The notes: a model not told the origin generated them from the letters alone. Shown: positions 17,728 to 25,907, counted from the first letter of the stretch. The stretch is 38,305 nucleotides of DNA from Candidatus Gastranaerophilales bacterium (GCA_944323435.1 CALUSN010000003.1:1-38305), one strand, 5' to 3'. A program made the numbers and translations.

Positions 17728-19234
17728 TTTTATTCTCCTTATTTATTTCTTTTACTTTAACTAATTCTCTGTATTCTTCTTCTGCGTGTTCCACAAAAGA
17801 CAGCCTGTAATTATCTTCTTTTGCAAATTCTGCATTGATTTCCGCCTGCGCTCCGTTAACAGGAGCCGGAAGTGTAATTCCTTTAGCATCAAGAGCTTCT
17901 GTAAATAAATCAAAATCTCTTATTATATTTTCGTTTTTGCTTTCAAATTGTTTTAAAGCTTCCTTAACTGCTTCATAAGAAACGCAGCATTTCAAATTCT
18001 CAAACACATTTGTCGCAAATTTGTTCATAGAATAGATTATTCCGGTTTCGCTGTTCAGAATATTTGCAAAATCAAACGTTATATCCAGATAAATTTTGTC
18101 CTCCGTGATAGTTTTTCTCTCACGTTTTTCAAGATTGTTCATAAAATCACGCAGGAATTCTGTATTCTTTTCAATATCAGAGCAGAGATTGAATTTATAG
18201 AACTCAAACTCTTTAACCATATCCATCATCTTTTTGACTGTCTTATTGTCGTTTAAGTCTTGAGTCTGCATCAATGTTGAATGAATCAACTGACAGATTG
18301 CTCGTCCTTTTTCGCAAGGATGGATTGAAGGCTCTTTGTCCGATACAATTTCAGGGAAAAGACAAATTTTAATCGGGTAATTCATTCTGAATCTGTCGTG
18401 GAAATTTGCTATATTAAACACGTATTTGTCTTTTCTGGCATTATTTGAAACGAATCTTGAACCGCCCAGATAATCATACAATTCGTTGTACATCTTAGGT
18501 GAAAGTGTGATTATAGAATAGATAGGGCTTGATAATAGTTCGTTACCTTTTTTATGAAGGATTAAATAATCGTCAGAAACGTATTCAAAACCTTTAATCA
18601 TTGAAAGTACAGATAAAGTAGATTTACCTCTCTGACCTCTTGCGCACATCAAAATGCCGTTTCCGTTAAGTCCGATTACTGCTCCGTGGGCAAGATTTGA
18701 GGTCGGAGTTTTTAAAATATTGTTGAAGAACTGCACAAATAAATGCCCTTCTTTAATAAATTCTTCCGGCTCCAGATTTCTTACGCCGTAATAGTATGTA
18801 TTCTTTTCAAAATCGTTTCCGATAAAAAATCCTCTTTCTGTTTGAATGTCAATTACAGGTTTTGTTTTCGAAAAGTCTGAATCTATAACATTCAAATAAT
18901 CTACGGTTTTCTTTTTTGAATATAACATATCTATTCTTAAGCGCATATTAGTCTTAGGGCTGAATTTAGGTGAAATCTGCGGAAGCAGGTTTTCAAAATC
19001 AGTTTCTTTCCACAAAATAAGTGTTGCGTCATACATTGGCGCATTATCGCGCAAAACAAAAGTCAATTGTTTTTCTATATGCGGCAAAAACTCTTCGTTG
19101 TAACCGATTAATCTGACAACAGTACAGCCTAAGTCTGCATACTTAACAAACACCTTCTCCAGCTTTGCTAAATATTTATCAGTATTCTCAAAACACGCTT
19201 TTATTTCTTCTTTTGTTAAATCTTTAAATTGCAT
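17708..19234 (-). CDS. HPr-kinase-like P-loop protein fused to PqqD-like domain
   Basis: 508 residues. The middle has a Walker A motif ARGQRGKST (K204) after GAVIGLNGNGILMC, and SDDYLILHKKG soon after. This is the HprK/PEPCK-like P-loop arrangement seen in small-molecule and peptide serine kinases. Residues ~1-185 have no recognised fold. Residues ~385-460 are a PqqD-like domain (DITFDFANILNSETGIIYSMN ... ATNVFENL), and the last ~45 residues are an acidic tail. Known relatives in lasso-peptide clusters phosphorylate a serine side chain. The substrate here is unknown, and no lasso cyclase is in view. It lies between a nucleotidyltransferase (9 nt gap) and the free PqqD protein (20 nt overlap). 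Confidence 0.8.
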   Translation of the reverse strand: MQFKDLTKEEIKACFENTDKYLAKLEKVFVKYADLGCTVVRLIGYNEEFLPHIEKQLTFVLRDNAPMYDATLILWKETDFENLLPQISPKFSPKTNMRLRIDMLYSKKKTVDYLNVIDSDFSKTKPVIDIQTERGFFIGNDFEKNTYYYGVRNLEPEEFIKEGHLFVQFFNNILKTPTSNLAHGAVIGLNGNGILMCARGQRGKSTLSVLSMIKGFEYVSDDYLILHKKGNELLSSPIYSIITLSPKMYNELYDYLGGSRFVSNNARKDKYVFNIANFHDRFRMNYPIKICLFPEIVSDKEPSIHPCEKGRAICQLIHSTLMQTQDLNDNKTVKKMMDMVKEFEFYKFNLCSDIEKNTEFLRDFMNNLEKRERKTITEDKIYLDITFDFANILNSETGIIYSMNKFATNVFENLKCCVSYEAVKEALKQFESKNENIIRDFDLFTEALDAKGITLPAPVNGAQAEINAEFAKEDNYRLSFVEHAEEEYRELVKVKEINKENKNELCVK

Positions 19235-19243
19235 CGTATTTCC

Positions 19244-20437
19244 TTATTTTGTGAAGTCGTATTTTCTTGTCTTTAAATCTCTAATAAATAATTCAATGAG
19301 TTTCGGATGTTTTCTTATAGATTTTAGGAGAAAATATTTAGGTTTCAGCATTATGTATTCAGGAATTTCTTCCGGTTTTTTAAGAAGCTCTCCGACTTTT
19401 ATTGCTCTGCATTTTGTCCTCAAATCCTCAAGATAGAATCTGTTGTACATTACCATATTTGAATATTCATTTGTTTCTTTTTCAAAAAGCTTGTCGTGCT
19501 TAATTTCCTCCGGCAAAACATCCGGAGAAATTTTTTCAATAAATTTCATTGCAAAATTCATCTGAATTTCCGTATGAGTTTTTCTTGCATTTTCTCTTAC
19601 AATGTCCCAGTCAAAGTCAGGTTTGCTCTCCATCAGATATTTGCAGTCAAACAAAGTATACAAAAGCCCTGCCTGACTGGTTTTGTTTCTGAGGTTTCTT
19701 GCAAGGTTGACAAGAGCGATAAACATTAAATCTTCATTTGAAGGCAAAAGCACTTTTACTCCAAAGGCAGTAACTTCAACAGCCCTTTTATAAAGCCCTT
19801 TGAGTAAAGATTTCTCATGCCCGGATTCCATATAAATATATTTATGAACATCTATAGCTCCTTCATCGCTGCCCTTAGGATGAAGGTCAATTGCATGAAT
19901 ATCAACTTTTTCCCACCAATAGCCTAGCGGCTCTGCTATTTCAGCGCACTTCATCAAATACTTTTCCGGCACAAGAATATCAATGTCGCTCATTACTCTG
20001 GGTAAATCCGGTCTTAAAAACTTCATCGCTCCGCCTTTGATAAGCATTGGAGTAATGCCGTGTTTATTCAATTCTCTTCCGATTTTCGAAAAATGTGAAA
20101 TTGTTTTAAGATTCCTGAACCTGTGAAAGTTTAATAAACCTTTTAATCTGGGGCCTTCATAGGCAGTGAAATTCAATTCCGGATGGCGTTTCATAAAATA
20201 AGAAAGCATCAGGGATTTTGCCCCGCCTTTGACTTCTATATCAAAATCTTTCAATAGGTTGTCCAGATCCTGCTGGGCCGGAGTTTTGCTGAATGCAAGC
20301 TGCAGCAGCCCTTTGTCTGTCGGATACAAAATTTCATTAAAGAAATTTTCAATCAAAGCGTCAGTAATTGAGATATCGTTATTAAGATATCCGCTGTCTT
20401 TAATTTCTTCAATTTCTTTTTTCCAGAGAACCTGCAC
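19244..20437 (-). CDS. nucleotidyltransferase-fold protein (NTP_transf_5 type)
   Basis: 397 residues, GTG start right after the TAG of the GT2 gene, with an AGGAG site. Residues ~125-200 hold the minimal nucleotidyltransferase motif: LIKGGAMKFL, then MSDIDILVP with the metal-binding D151 and D153, and a third acidic site around AIDVHKYIY. The rest is helical. This family often sits beside HprK-like kinases and PqqD-like proteins. In one lasso-peptide system a homologue acts on a phosphorylated peptide. Function here is inferred only from that context; it could modify a phosphorylated group made by the downstream kinase. Confidence 0.8.
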   Translation of the reverse strand: MQVLWKKEIEEIKDSGYLNNDISITDALIENFFNEILYPTDKGLLQLAFSKTPAQQDLDNLLKDFDIEVKGGAKSLMLSYFMKRHPELNFTAYEGPRLKGLLNFHRFRNLKTISHFSKIGRELNKHGITPMLIKGGAMKFLRPDLPRVMSDIDILVPEKYLMKCAEIAEPLGYWWEKVDIHAIDLHPKGSDEGAIDVHKYIYMESGHEKSLLKGLYKRAVEVTAFGVKVLLPSNEDLMFIALVNLARNLRNKTSQAGLLYTLFDCKYLMESKPDFDWDIVRENARKTHTEIQMNFAMKFIEKISPDVLPEEIKHDKLFEKETNEYSNMVMYNRFYLEDLRTKCRAIKVGELLKKPEEIPEYIMLKPKYFLLKSIRKHPKLIELFIRDLKTRKYDFTK

Positions 20438-21298
20438 CTATACTCCTGTTTCCATTACCGGTATTATACCAAAAACATAATATTTTTTCGTTCTTAAACT
20501 TTCTTTAATTCTCATAACCGGAATACTTAAAAACCTCTTTTCTTCTGTCATTACCCAGAATTCTTTGTCTCTTATTTGAGCATTATTACATCTTAAAAAT
20601 TCAAGAACTGCTTTTTTTGCATTAATTTTATCAATTGAATGCTTTTTTGATTTTGTATGAACCGTAGAGTTTGGATTTCTAAAATAGTAATAATTTACGT
20701 CAGGTACAGCCGCTATTTTGTTTGCATAATAAACTGATTTTATTGTAAACAGTTTATCTTCGCAAAAAACTCCTTCCGGCCAAATTATATTATTATCTTT
20801 CAATAATGATTGTCTATAGATTTTATTTGTAGGACACGGATTTTTCAAATGGTTTCCGATATCAAACTTTTCCTGCATTGTTCGGGCAATTTTTTCTTCA
20901 GTAATTTCAAGCCTTTTTTTAGTTTTTCCGTTCCCTATTCTTACATTAACTGCCAGAGCTATGTCTGCGTCATATTTTCTAGCGGCATTGTACAACTTTT
21001 CATAATAATCATTATCCACCCAGTCATCAGAATCAACAAAGCCGACATATTCGCCTTGTGCAATTCTCAGCCCTGCATTTCTTGCCGCTCCCTGCATCTT
21101 ATTTTCCTGATTTATTATTTTGACTCTTGAATCACTTTTTGCAAATTTTTCAAGAATTTGAAGAGATTTATCGACAGAACCGTCATTCACACAAATAATT
21201 TCAATATCTCTAAGCGTTTGATTAACAAGCGACGTCAGACATTTATCAATGAATTTTTCCGTATTGAAAACAGGCACAATTATAGAAACATTAACCAT
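20438..21298 (-). CDS. GT2-family glycosyltransferase with LFG-type tail
   Basis: 286 residues. GT2 core: VSIIVPVFNTEKFI, CVNDGSVDKS, GAARNAG, VDSDDWVDNDYYEKLY and VFCEDKLFTI (acidic ED motif near 180). The last ~30 residues, EKRFLSIPVMRIKES and KKYYVFGIIPVM, resemble the tail of the aldo/keto reductase at 1582 and are not part of the GT fold. AAAGGAG precedes the ATG. It is the first gene of the leftward cluster, so its upstream region (21299-21692) with two palindromes is the likely promoter region. Confidence 0.88.
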   Translation of the reverse strand: MVNVSIIVPVFNTEKFIDKCLTSLVNQTLRDIEIICVNDGSVDKSLQILEKFAKSDSRVKIINQENKMQGAARNAGLRIAQGEYVGFVDSDDWVDNDYYEKLYNAARKYDADIALAVNVRIGNGKTKKRLEITEEKIARTMQEKFDIGNHLKNPCPTNKIYRQSLLKDNNIIWPEGVFCEDKLFTIKSVYYANKIAAVPDVNYYYFRNPNSTVHTKSKKHSIDKINAKKAVLEFLRCNNAQIRDKEFWVMTEEKRFLSIPVMRIKESLRTKKYYVFGIIPVMETGV

Positions 21299-21395
21299 AA
21301 ACCGCTCCTTTTTCTTCTGGCCTTAAATCCTTCATTTGATTTCCTCAGTACTACTTCTTACTATTTTACATCAAAAATTAATTTTAAAAAGTCCG

Positions 21396-21437
21396 TTATA
21401 TAACATAACATTTTATACAAAATGTTATGTTATATAA
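21396..21437. promoter_or_regulatory. 42-bp palindrome, copy 1
   Basis: Arms pair outward from the centre over 21 positions with a single mismatch; the core is CATAACATTTT-ATAC-AAAATGTTATG with TTATATAA-type ends. It lies about 100 bp upstream of the leftward glycan cluster. A second copy in opposite orientation lies at 21567. Likely roles are operator sites or a hairpin; no known regulator box matches it. Confidence 0.75.
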
Positions 21438-21566
21438 AAATAGTTTTTTGAAAATGCTATAAATCAATAATAACAAGAATAATTAATTTGTCAAATGTAG
21501 AACTTTTTAACCGCCCAGGTATTTTTTTTACAAAAAAATATGACTAAAACCCTGTAATAACGCTGT

Positions 21567-21594
21567 ACATAACATTTTGTATAAAATGTTATGT
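21567..21594. promoter_or_regulatory. 28-bp palindrome, copy 2
   Basis: Core CATAACATTTT-GTAT-AAAATGTTATG, one central mismatch. The segment 21567-21599 (33 bp) is the exact reverse complement of 21398-21430. It lies ~100 bp upstream of the rightward radical SAM gene, so one copy sits near each divergent gene. The rest of the 394-bp intergenic region is AT-rich, with no gene seen. Confidence 0.75.
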
Positions 21595-21692
21595 TATATT
21601 TGATTTACCCTTATAGCTAAAATACAGAATATTAAACGCTTTAGACTGCAAAACATAATCAATAGCAATATTTTTTTTTACAGGTTTTCTTA

Positions 21693-23135
21693 ATGGATAT
21701 GAAAATAAATTCTATATCCAATATACAATATACAAGACTTCCCTCAAAAACTTATGCGACAAAACCTTCTGCCCGTGCGGACAATTTAACTCACATAACA
21801 TTTACTTCTACAGCATTATTTAAGAGACAGTCTGCACGTTATATAAATGCCAGAGAATATCTTAATTTTGAAAAAAAATTAAAAAACGGATTTGATAATG
21901 TTGAAATATATGATTTAAACTTAAATCTGCTGGATGGAATTCAGGAAGGAATAAAAGTTTTTAAAGGTCTGAATATGAAAGAAATTGCGTTTATTGGTCA
22001 GACAATTACTGAAGTTGCCGTAAAACGAGGGTGTTATAACAATTGTTCTCACTGCTATGCCGGCGGAATGCCGCCAATCCGAGAGGACAGCGAGCATATT
22101 AACAAAATGAGCTGGAATGACTTTACTGCCCTAACAGATGGTTTTAAAGAATTAAACAAACGTTTGGGATTCTCAATTACAAAAAGTCATAAAAAAAATT
22201 ATATACCTTACATAACTTCCTTTCATGATGCTGACAGTATTGATATTGTTTTGAAAGATAATAAAGGTCTTTCTCATGATTTCACGGATATTTCCGAAAA
22301 ACTAAGCGAAGCTTTTGATATAAAAAGCATTTTTGATACAGCCGGATGGAACCCTAAAAATACCGCAACGCAGATGAGAGCAGAAAAATATGCAAAATAT
22401 TACGAAAATCCTAAAAATGCTTCAAAACTCCATCAATTCAATTTGTCAGTAAATCCCTATCACTCTATTCACACCAGAGAAGTATTATTTGAAAGAATGG
22501 GAGAAACAGAAAAAGCAGAAAAATTCCGGAAATTATATATAGACAGAATGGCCAATGTGCTTTACACCTTCACCCCTCTCATAGAAAGCGGGAAACTCAC
22601 ATTTCTGGCACGCTCAGCCGCAAATTACAGTAAAGTTGACAGAGGTTTTCAGGAACGCGGACTAAGATTTCTTTATGACGAAATATTTGAAGCTCTTTCT
22701 GAAAAATATAAAGAAGATTTCCTGGGACAGCAACATTTTATTAAAGATTTATCAAAAATAAAAAAAATAATAAACTCCTGCAGAATGAAAATGGAACACA
22801 TAAACACATCTATGTGTATAACTGACCGGCTCACAAAATTATACGCATCCGGCGATACAGAAGTTTCTAACTGCAATAGAATCCGTAAAAGCGATATAAA
22901 AAGAATAAATAACGCGAAAACTATAAACGATATTTTAATAAACAACCGCGGTTATCTTAAATACGCCGGACTATTAGACTCAAACGGTCATTATTATTTA
23001 ACAGATTTTTGCTTAACTTTCCCTACAGAGCTGCAACTAAATTTTGAAAACAAAAACAAAAAAACAGCCCCGATTGAGCCTTATTTGCAAACGGATACAA
23101 TCATTACACGACGGCTTATAAATTCCTGCAAATAA
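21693..23135 (+). CDS. radical SAM protein of unknown function
   Basis: 480 residues. Residues 1-~50 are a basic, flexible leader ending THITFTSTALFKRQ, a style I associate with Gastranaerophilales proteins. CYNNCSHC near residues 114-121 is the CxxxCxxC radical SAM triad (preceded by VKRG). A GGMPP segment follows, but the usual GGE motif is not obvious. Later cysteines are scattered (SCRMKM, MCITD, SNCNR, DFCLTF) and could bind an auxiliary cluster. No known subfamily is recognised. It faces away from the glycan cluster and stands alone, with ~200 bp to the next gene. The ATG at 21693 has only a weak ribosome site (ACAGG); the ATG two codons later is possible. Confidence 0.8.
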   Translation: MDMKINSISNIQYTRLPSKTYATKPSARADNLTHITFTSTALFKRQSARYINAREYLNFEKKLKNGFDNVEIYDLNLNLLDGIQEGIKVFKGLNMKEIAFIGQTITEVAVKRGCYNNCSHCYAGGMPPIREDSEHINKMSWNDFTALTDGFKELNKRLGFSITKSHKKNYIPYITSFHDADSIDIVLKDNKGLSHDFTDISEKLSEAFDIKSIFDTAGWNPKNTATQMRAEKYAKYYENPKNASKLHQFNLSVNPYHSIHTREVLFERMGETEKAEKFRKLYIDRMANVLYTFTPLIESGKLTFLARSAANYSKVDRGFQERGLRFLYDEIFEALSEKYKEDFLGQQHFIKDLSKIKKIINSCRMKMEHINTSMCITDRLTKLYASGDTEVSNCNRIRKSDIKRINNAKTINDILINNRGYLKYAGLLDSNGHYYLTDFCLTFPTELQLNFENKNKKTAPIEPYLQTDTIITRRLINSCK

Positions 23136-23339
23136 TATTCCCGCTCCGAATATTTATTTAGGCAAATTATTACCACCCCACCCTGTTTCATCCTGTTACA
23201 ATTTATTAAGAATTGTAAAGCCATTTTAGCCCGTTATTCTTGAATTTGCATAATATGTCACCAATTTTTATTCTAAAAAGGCAATTATTTTAAAAAAGTA
23301 AACTTTATATATATAACAAGGATATATAAAGGAGAACTT

Positions 23340-23894
23340 ATGCCAAACCAATACTCATTAGACTATTTTAGAAACAATTCTACACTCTATTCTGTTGCCG
23401 TTAAATATGATTCTGCAACAGGTACAGGAAACAATGACAGAATATTAAACGGTAAAGAAATACAGCTATTTACCAATGATTTAAAACAAAAAGGCATTGA
23501 TTTTAACTTTGATAAAATCAAAGATGCTGATTATTTAGAAAATATTGATAAAACGTATAAAAAAGAAGCTGCAATGGCTAAGGAACGTGAAGCACTTATT
23601 GAAGAAATGAAAGATGACTATACAATTACAAAAACCAAGGATGAAAACGGCAATGTCTTTTACCAGATAACCGCTAAAAAAGACGTCAATCTTTCAAAAC
23701 TGAAAAGCGACTTAAAACTTCCTTCCGGCGTTGTTTCTGAAAATAATGCAGGCTACGGACAATATGATTATAACGGACACTATATTGATAACAAACCGAT
23801 GAAAGACGTAACAATAAAAGTTCCTGAACGTGCTCTCGGAGCGTCAAAAGGAGTTCTGGAAAGTATTTGGGACTGGATAACCGGCAACGATTAG
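23340..23894 (+). CDS. uncharacterised protein with EF-hand-like N terminus
   Basis: 184 residues, strong AAAGGAG site. I do not recognise the family. Residues ~23-43 (KYDSATGTGNNDRILNGKEI) look like a calcium-loop: Asp, Asn/Asp spacing, Gly and a closing Glu, as in EF-hand or dockerin-like loops. A charged helix follows (residues ~65-95) and then a beta-rich domain (YTITKTKDENGNVFYQITA, LSKLKSDLKLPSG). No signal peptide or membrane segment is seen. Its stop overlaps the stop of the convergent map gene by 4 bp. The 204 bp upstream hold no other gene; a weak ACAATT/AATTGT hairpin lies near 23197. Confidence 0.7.
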   Translation: MPNQYSLDYFRNNSTLYSVAVKYDSATGTGNNDRILNGKEIQLFTNDLKQKGIDFNFDKIKDADYLENIDKTYKKEAAMAKEREALIEEMKDDYTITKTKDENGNVFYQITAKKDVNLSKLKSDLKLPSGVVSENNAGYGQYDYNGHYIDNKPMKDVTIKVPERALGASKGVLESIWDWITGND

Positions 23895-24643
23895 TCCATT
23901 AATGTCGTCATAAGTACCGGCTCGTCATCAGTAGCGAGAACAGTATGTTCAAAATGCGCTGATGGCTGCCCGTCTTTTGTGACAACGCCCCACTTATCAT
24001 CTTCTACAAACACTTCATCCCCGCCAAGGTTAAGCATCGGCTCTATTGCAATAACCATACCAGATTTAATAAGGGTATTATCACCAACCCTGTAGTTAAA
24101 AAGGAACGGATCTTCATGCATAGAATGTCCGACCCCGTGTCCGCCGTATTGCCTTACAATACCGAGTGAATAATCTTTAGCCACATCCTCAACAGCACCA
24201 GAAATATCATCAAGTATATTTCCAGCTCTCATTTTTGATATTCCGGCAAAAAGAGCTTCTTCTGTTGCTTTCATAAGCATTTGTTTTTCTTCGGAAATCT
24301 TACCAACAGCATAAGACCAGGCACTATCACCAACCATACCGCCATAAGTTGCCCCGACATCAATTGCAATAATATCGCCTTCCTTTAAGATTTCTTTATC
24401 AGAAGGAATCCCGTGAACAACTTTTTCATTTATAGATGTACATATACTTGCAGGGAAGCCGTTATACCCCAAAAATGTCGGAATAGCCTTATTCTCTTTT
24501 ATAACTTTCATTGCAATATTATCAAGTTCTTTTGTGGATATCCCCGGCTCTACGACTTGTTTCATCTTTTGATGAACCAGAGCAACAATATGTCCGGCAT
24601 GTCTCATTCTTTTAATCTCGTCGCGTGACTTTCTGTTTATCAT
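23891..24643 (-). CDS. map: methionine aminopeptidase, type I
   Basis: 250 residues, the normal size of bacterial MetAP Ia. It removes the initiator methionine from new proteins in the cytosol, using two metal ions. The five ligands are in place: D95 and D106 (IDVGATYGGMVGD), H169 (GGHGVGH), E201 (IAIEPML) and E232 (HFEHT); H77 (VVHGIP) and H176 (MHEDP) are the conserved substrate histidines. The start is set by the RDEIKRMRHAGHIVA N terminus and a GGTGAGG site. It faces the 184-residue protein with overlapping stops, and lies just left of the tRNA-Glu gene. A housekeeping chromosomal gene, so the element boundary must lie to its right. Confidence 0.95.
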   Translation of the reverse strand: MINRKSRDEIKRMRHAGHIVALVHQKMKQVVEPGISTKELDNIAMKVIKENKAIPTFLGYNGFPASICTSINEKVVHGIPSDKEILKEGDIIAIDVGATYGGMVGDSAWSYAVGKISEEKQMLMKATEEALFAGISKMRAGNILDDISGAVEDVAKDYSLGIVRQYGGHGVGHSMHEDPFLFNYRVGDNTLIKSGMVIAIEPMLNLGGDEVFVEDDKWGVVTKDGQPSAHFEHTVLATDDEPVLMTTLMD

Positions 24644-24827
24644 AATAACCTCACCTAAAAATCTTTCCTTGCCCCTATTGTAGTCTTAATAAGCAGTGAT
24701 TTCAAGTCGGCAGGAAAAGGGTAAAATAATGCATTATTTATTGTAGTATTATTGCTATGTTTCCGCCCTTCTACATTTCAAATTCCCATTCTCCCAGTCG
24801 CTGTTTTAAGACATTTACCTTCCCCCC

Positions 24828-24856
24828 CTTGACTTTAAAATTTGATTTGGTACTAT
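24828..24856 (+). promoter_or_regulatory. sigma-70-type promoter of tRNA-Glu
   Basis: TTGACT (24828-24833), 17-bp spacer, TACTAT (24851-24856), about 16 bp before the tRNA 5' end. Nothing else is seen in 24644-24872. Confidence 0.7.
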
Positions 24857-24872
24857 AGAAATTGTCAAACGA

Positions 24873-24948
24873 GCCCCCATCGTCTAGAGGCCTAGGACAA
24901 CACCCTTTCACGGTGTAGACAGCGATTCGAATTCGCTTGGGGGTACCA
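24873..24948 (+). tRNA. tRNA-Glu(UUC), CCA encoded
   Basis: A full cloverleaf. The acceptor 5' GCCCCCA pairs with TGGGGGT (G1-U72 wobble), with A73 and an encoded CCA. The D arm is CGTCTAGAGGCCTAGGACA. The anticodon stem CACC/GGTG holds the loop CTTTCAC with anticodon TTC. The T arm is AGCGA-TTCGAAT-TCGCT. G1-U72 with A73 resembles cyanobacterial and plastid tRNA-Glu. The 3' part from the anticodon loop onward (24905-24948) is the integration site of the element on its right and is duplicated at 35905. Confidence 0.97.
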
Positions 24949-24949
24949 T
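24905..24949 (+). other. attL core of element 1 (45 bp, 3' half of tRNA-Glu)
   Basis: From CTTTCACGG in the anticodon loop to ACCAT just past CCA, identical to 35905-35949. Integration rebuilds the intact tRNA here. Confidence 0.93.
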
Positions 24950-24957
24950 ATAATAAT

Positions 24958-24982
24958 AGAGGGCATTTGAGCCCTCTTTTTT
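24958..24982 (+). terminator. Rho-independent terminator after tRNA-Glu, carried by element 1
   Basis: AGAGGGC-ATTTGA-GCCCTCT followed by a T run, 9 bp past the attL core. It lies inside the element, so it replaces the terminator displaced by integration. Confidence 0.88.
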
Positions 24983-25011
24983 AGTGCTTATAATGTTGAA
25001 AATATCTCATT

Positions 25012-25031
25012 TTGTCACAGAAATTGTCACA
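25012..25031 (+). other. candidate integrase arm-type sites, left end
   Basis: Two direct copies of TTGTCACA with starts 12 bp apart (25012, 25024), 63 bp inside the attL core. The same pair with the same spacing and orientation occurs at the right end (35748, 35760). Confidence 0.6.
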
Positions 25032-25063
25032 ATGTATAAGAAATTATTGGGTGAACTGTAACT

Positions 25064-25492
25064 TTATTTTCCTTGTTTCTTGAACTCTAGGAACTTCGCA
25101 TAAGAAACAATGTCTGCAACTTCTTCTTTTGTATAGTCTTGACTTGCAAGAAATGAACTTAAATCGTCATATTTGCTTACAGTATCATCTATAATAACTT
25201 TAGAATTATTATTTAGTTTCTCAGCACCCTTTTTCATCTCATCAAACATCTCTGATGTAGGTACTTCTAGAACTTCGCATAAACGGATTAAAGTTTCTAA
25301 TCTTGGCATTGATTTCTTATTCTCTAAATCTGATATAACAGCCGTGCCAATTCCAGTCATGATATTGAGGTCTTTGATGATTATTCCTCTTGCTTTTCTT
25401 TTATTAAAGAAGAATACACCCATCTTCTTTAATATTTCTTTTTCATATCGCTCTGCCTGTGCTTTGACCTCTTTAGAATTCTTCATTTTCAT
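25064..25492 (-). CDS. XRE-family repressor-like regulator
   Basis: 142 residues. A helix-turn-helix domain lies at about residues 35-85 (IKDLNIMTGIGTAVISDLENKKSMPRLETL), with a helical C-terminal part that could dimerise. A start 6 nt later (25486) fits the AAGGAG site slightly better. It is transcribed divergently from the excisionase-integrase pair, with two promoters and palindromic sites between, as in temperate-phage and island control switches. Likely role: repress xis-int and tune its own level. It resembles the regulator at 37719 in position and in the ISDLEN recognition-helix region. Confidence 0.85.
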   Translation of the reverse strand: MKMKNSKEVKAQAERYEKEILKKMGVFFFNKRKARGIIIKDLNIMTGIGTAVISDLENKKSMPRLETLIRLCEVLEVPTSEMFDEMKKGAEKLNNNSKVIIDDTVSKYDDLSSFLASQDYTKEEVADIVSYAKFLEFKKQGK

Positions 25493-25509
25493 ATCTCCTT
25501 ATAATGCAT

Positions 25510-25538
25510 ATATTACAATAATATCTTTGTCTTGTCAA
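25510..25538 (-). promoter_or_regulatory. promoter of the element 1 repressor gene
   Basis: On the minus strand: TTGACA (25538-25533), 17-bp spacer, TAATAT (25515-25510), ~18 bp before the start codon. Near-consensus sigma-70 type. Confidence 0.75.
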
Positions 25539-25540
25539 TT

Positions 25541-25561
25541 ACCGATGTGCATCACATCGGT
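25541..25561. promoter_or_regulatory. 21-bp palindromic operator candidate
   Basis: ACCGATGTG-CAT-CACATCGGT, perfect 9-bp arms, placed next to the -35 box of the repressor promoter. A shorter relative, CCATG-TGT-CATGG, lies at 25610-25622 inside the divergent promoter. Confidence 0.65.
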
Positions 25562-25598
25562 ATAATATTACCATTATTTGAACCGCATCAAAAAAAGC

Positions 25599-25628
25599 TT
25601 GACAAGAGTCCATGTGTCATGGTAGTAT
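25599..25628 (+). promoter_or_regulatory. promoter of the excisionase-integrase operon
   Basis: TTGACA (25599-25604), 18-bp spacer, TAGTAT (25623-25628). The spacer contains CCATGTGTCATGG, so a repressor bound there would block it. Confidence 0.6.
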
Positions 25629-25685
25629 TGAATTATGAAAATCAGAAACACGTCATATAATGATAATATATAAAGGAGAAAATTT

Positions 25686-25907
25686 ATGAAATCAGCACAA
25701 AGTACAGAAATAAGGCAGTATATGACAATCTCAGAAGTAGCAGCGTATCTTGGTATAGACTATTTCCACGCTTACAAGCTACTTAATGAAGATAATACAA
25801 TGTCATATCTTAAATACGGAAGAAAGAAAGTCTGGTTATTTACAGATATAGAGAACTTCCGTTTAAAACATTTAATTACCCCAGATAATAAATCAAAAGG
25901 AGAATGA
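25686..25907 (+). CDS. excisionase-like small DNA-binding protein
   Basis: 73 residues with an AAAGGAG site. MTISEVAAYLGIDYFHAYKLL near residues 14-34 and YGRKKVWLFTDIENFRLKH near 48-66 form a MerR-like winged HTH of the HTH_17/Xis type (helix-turn-helix, then a basic wing). Such proteins bend DNA at att sites and steer the integrase toward excision. Its stop is 1 nt before the integrase start and the integrase ribosome site lies inside it, so the two are co-translated. It is homologous to the protein at 37316-37531. Confidence 0.8.
   Translation: MKSAQSTEIRQYMTISEVAAYLGIDYFHAYKLLNEDNTMSYLKYGRKKVWLFTDIENFRLKHLITPDNKSKGE

Noticed and set aside
16910-21298. Lasso peptide or other RiPP precursor gene near the PqqD/HprK genes
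   Set aside because: No short frame with a ribosome site and leader-core look was found, and no cyclase or leader peptidase is in the window.
21396-21599. CRISPR array
   Set aside because: Only two copies in opposite orientation with no regular spacers; no cas genes in the window.
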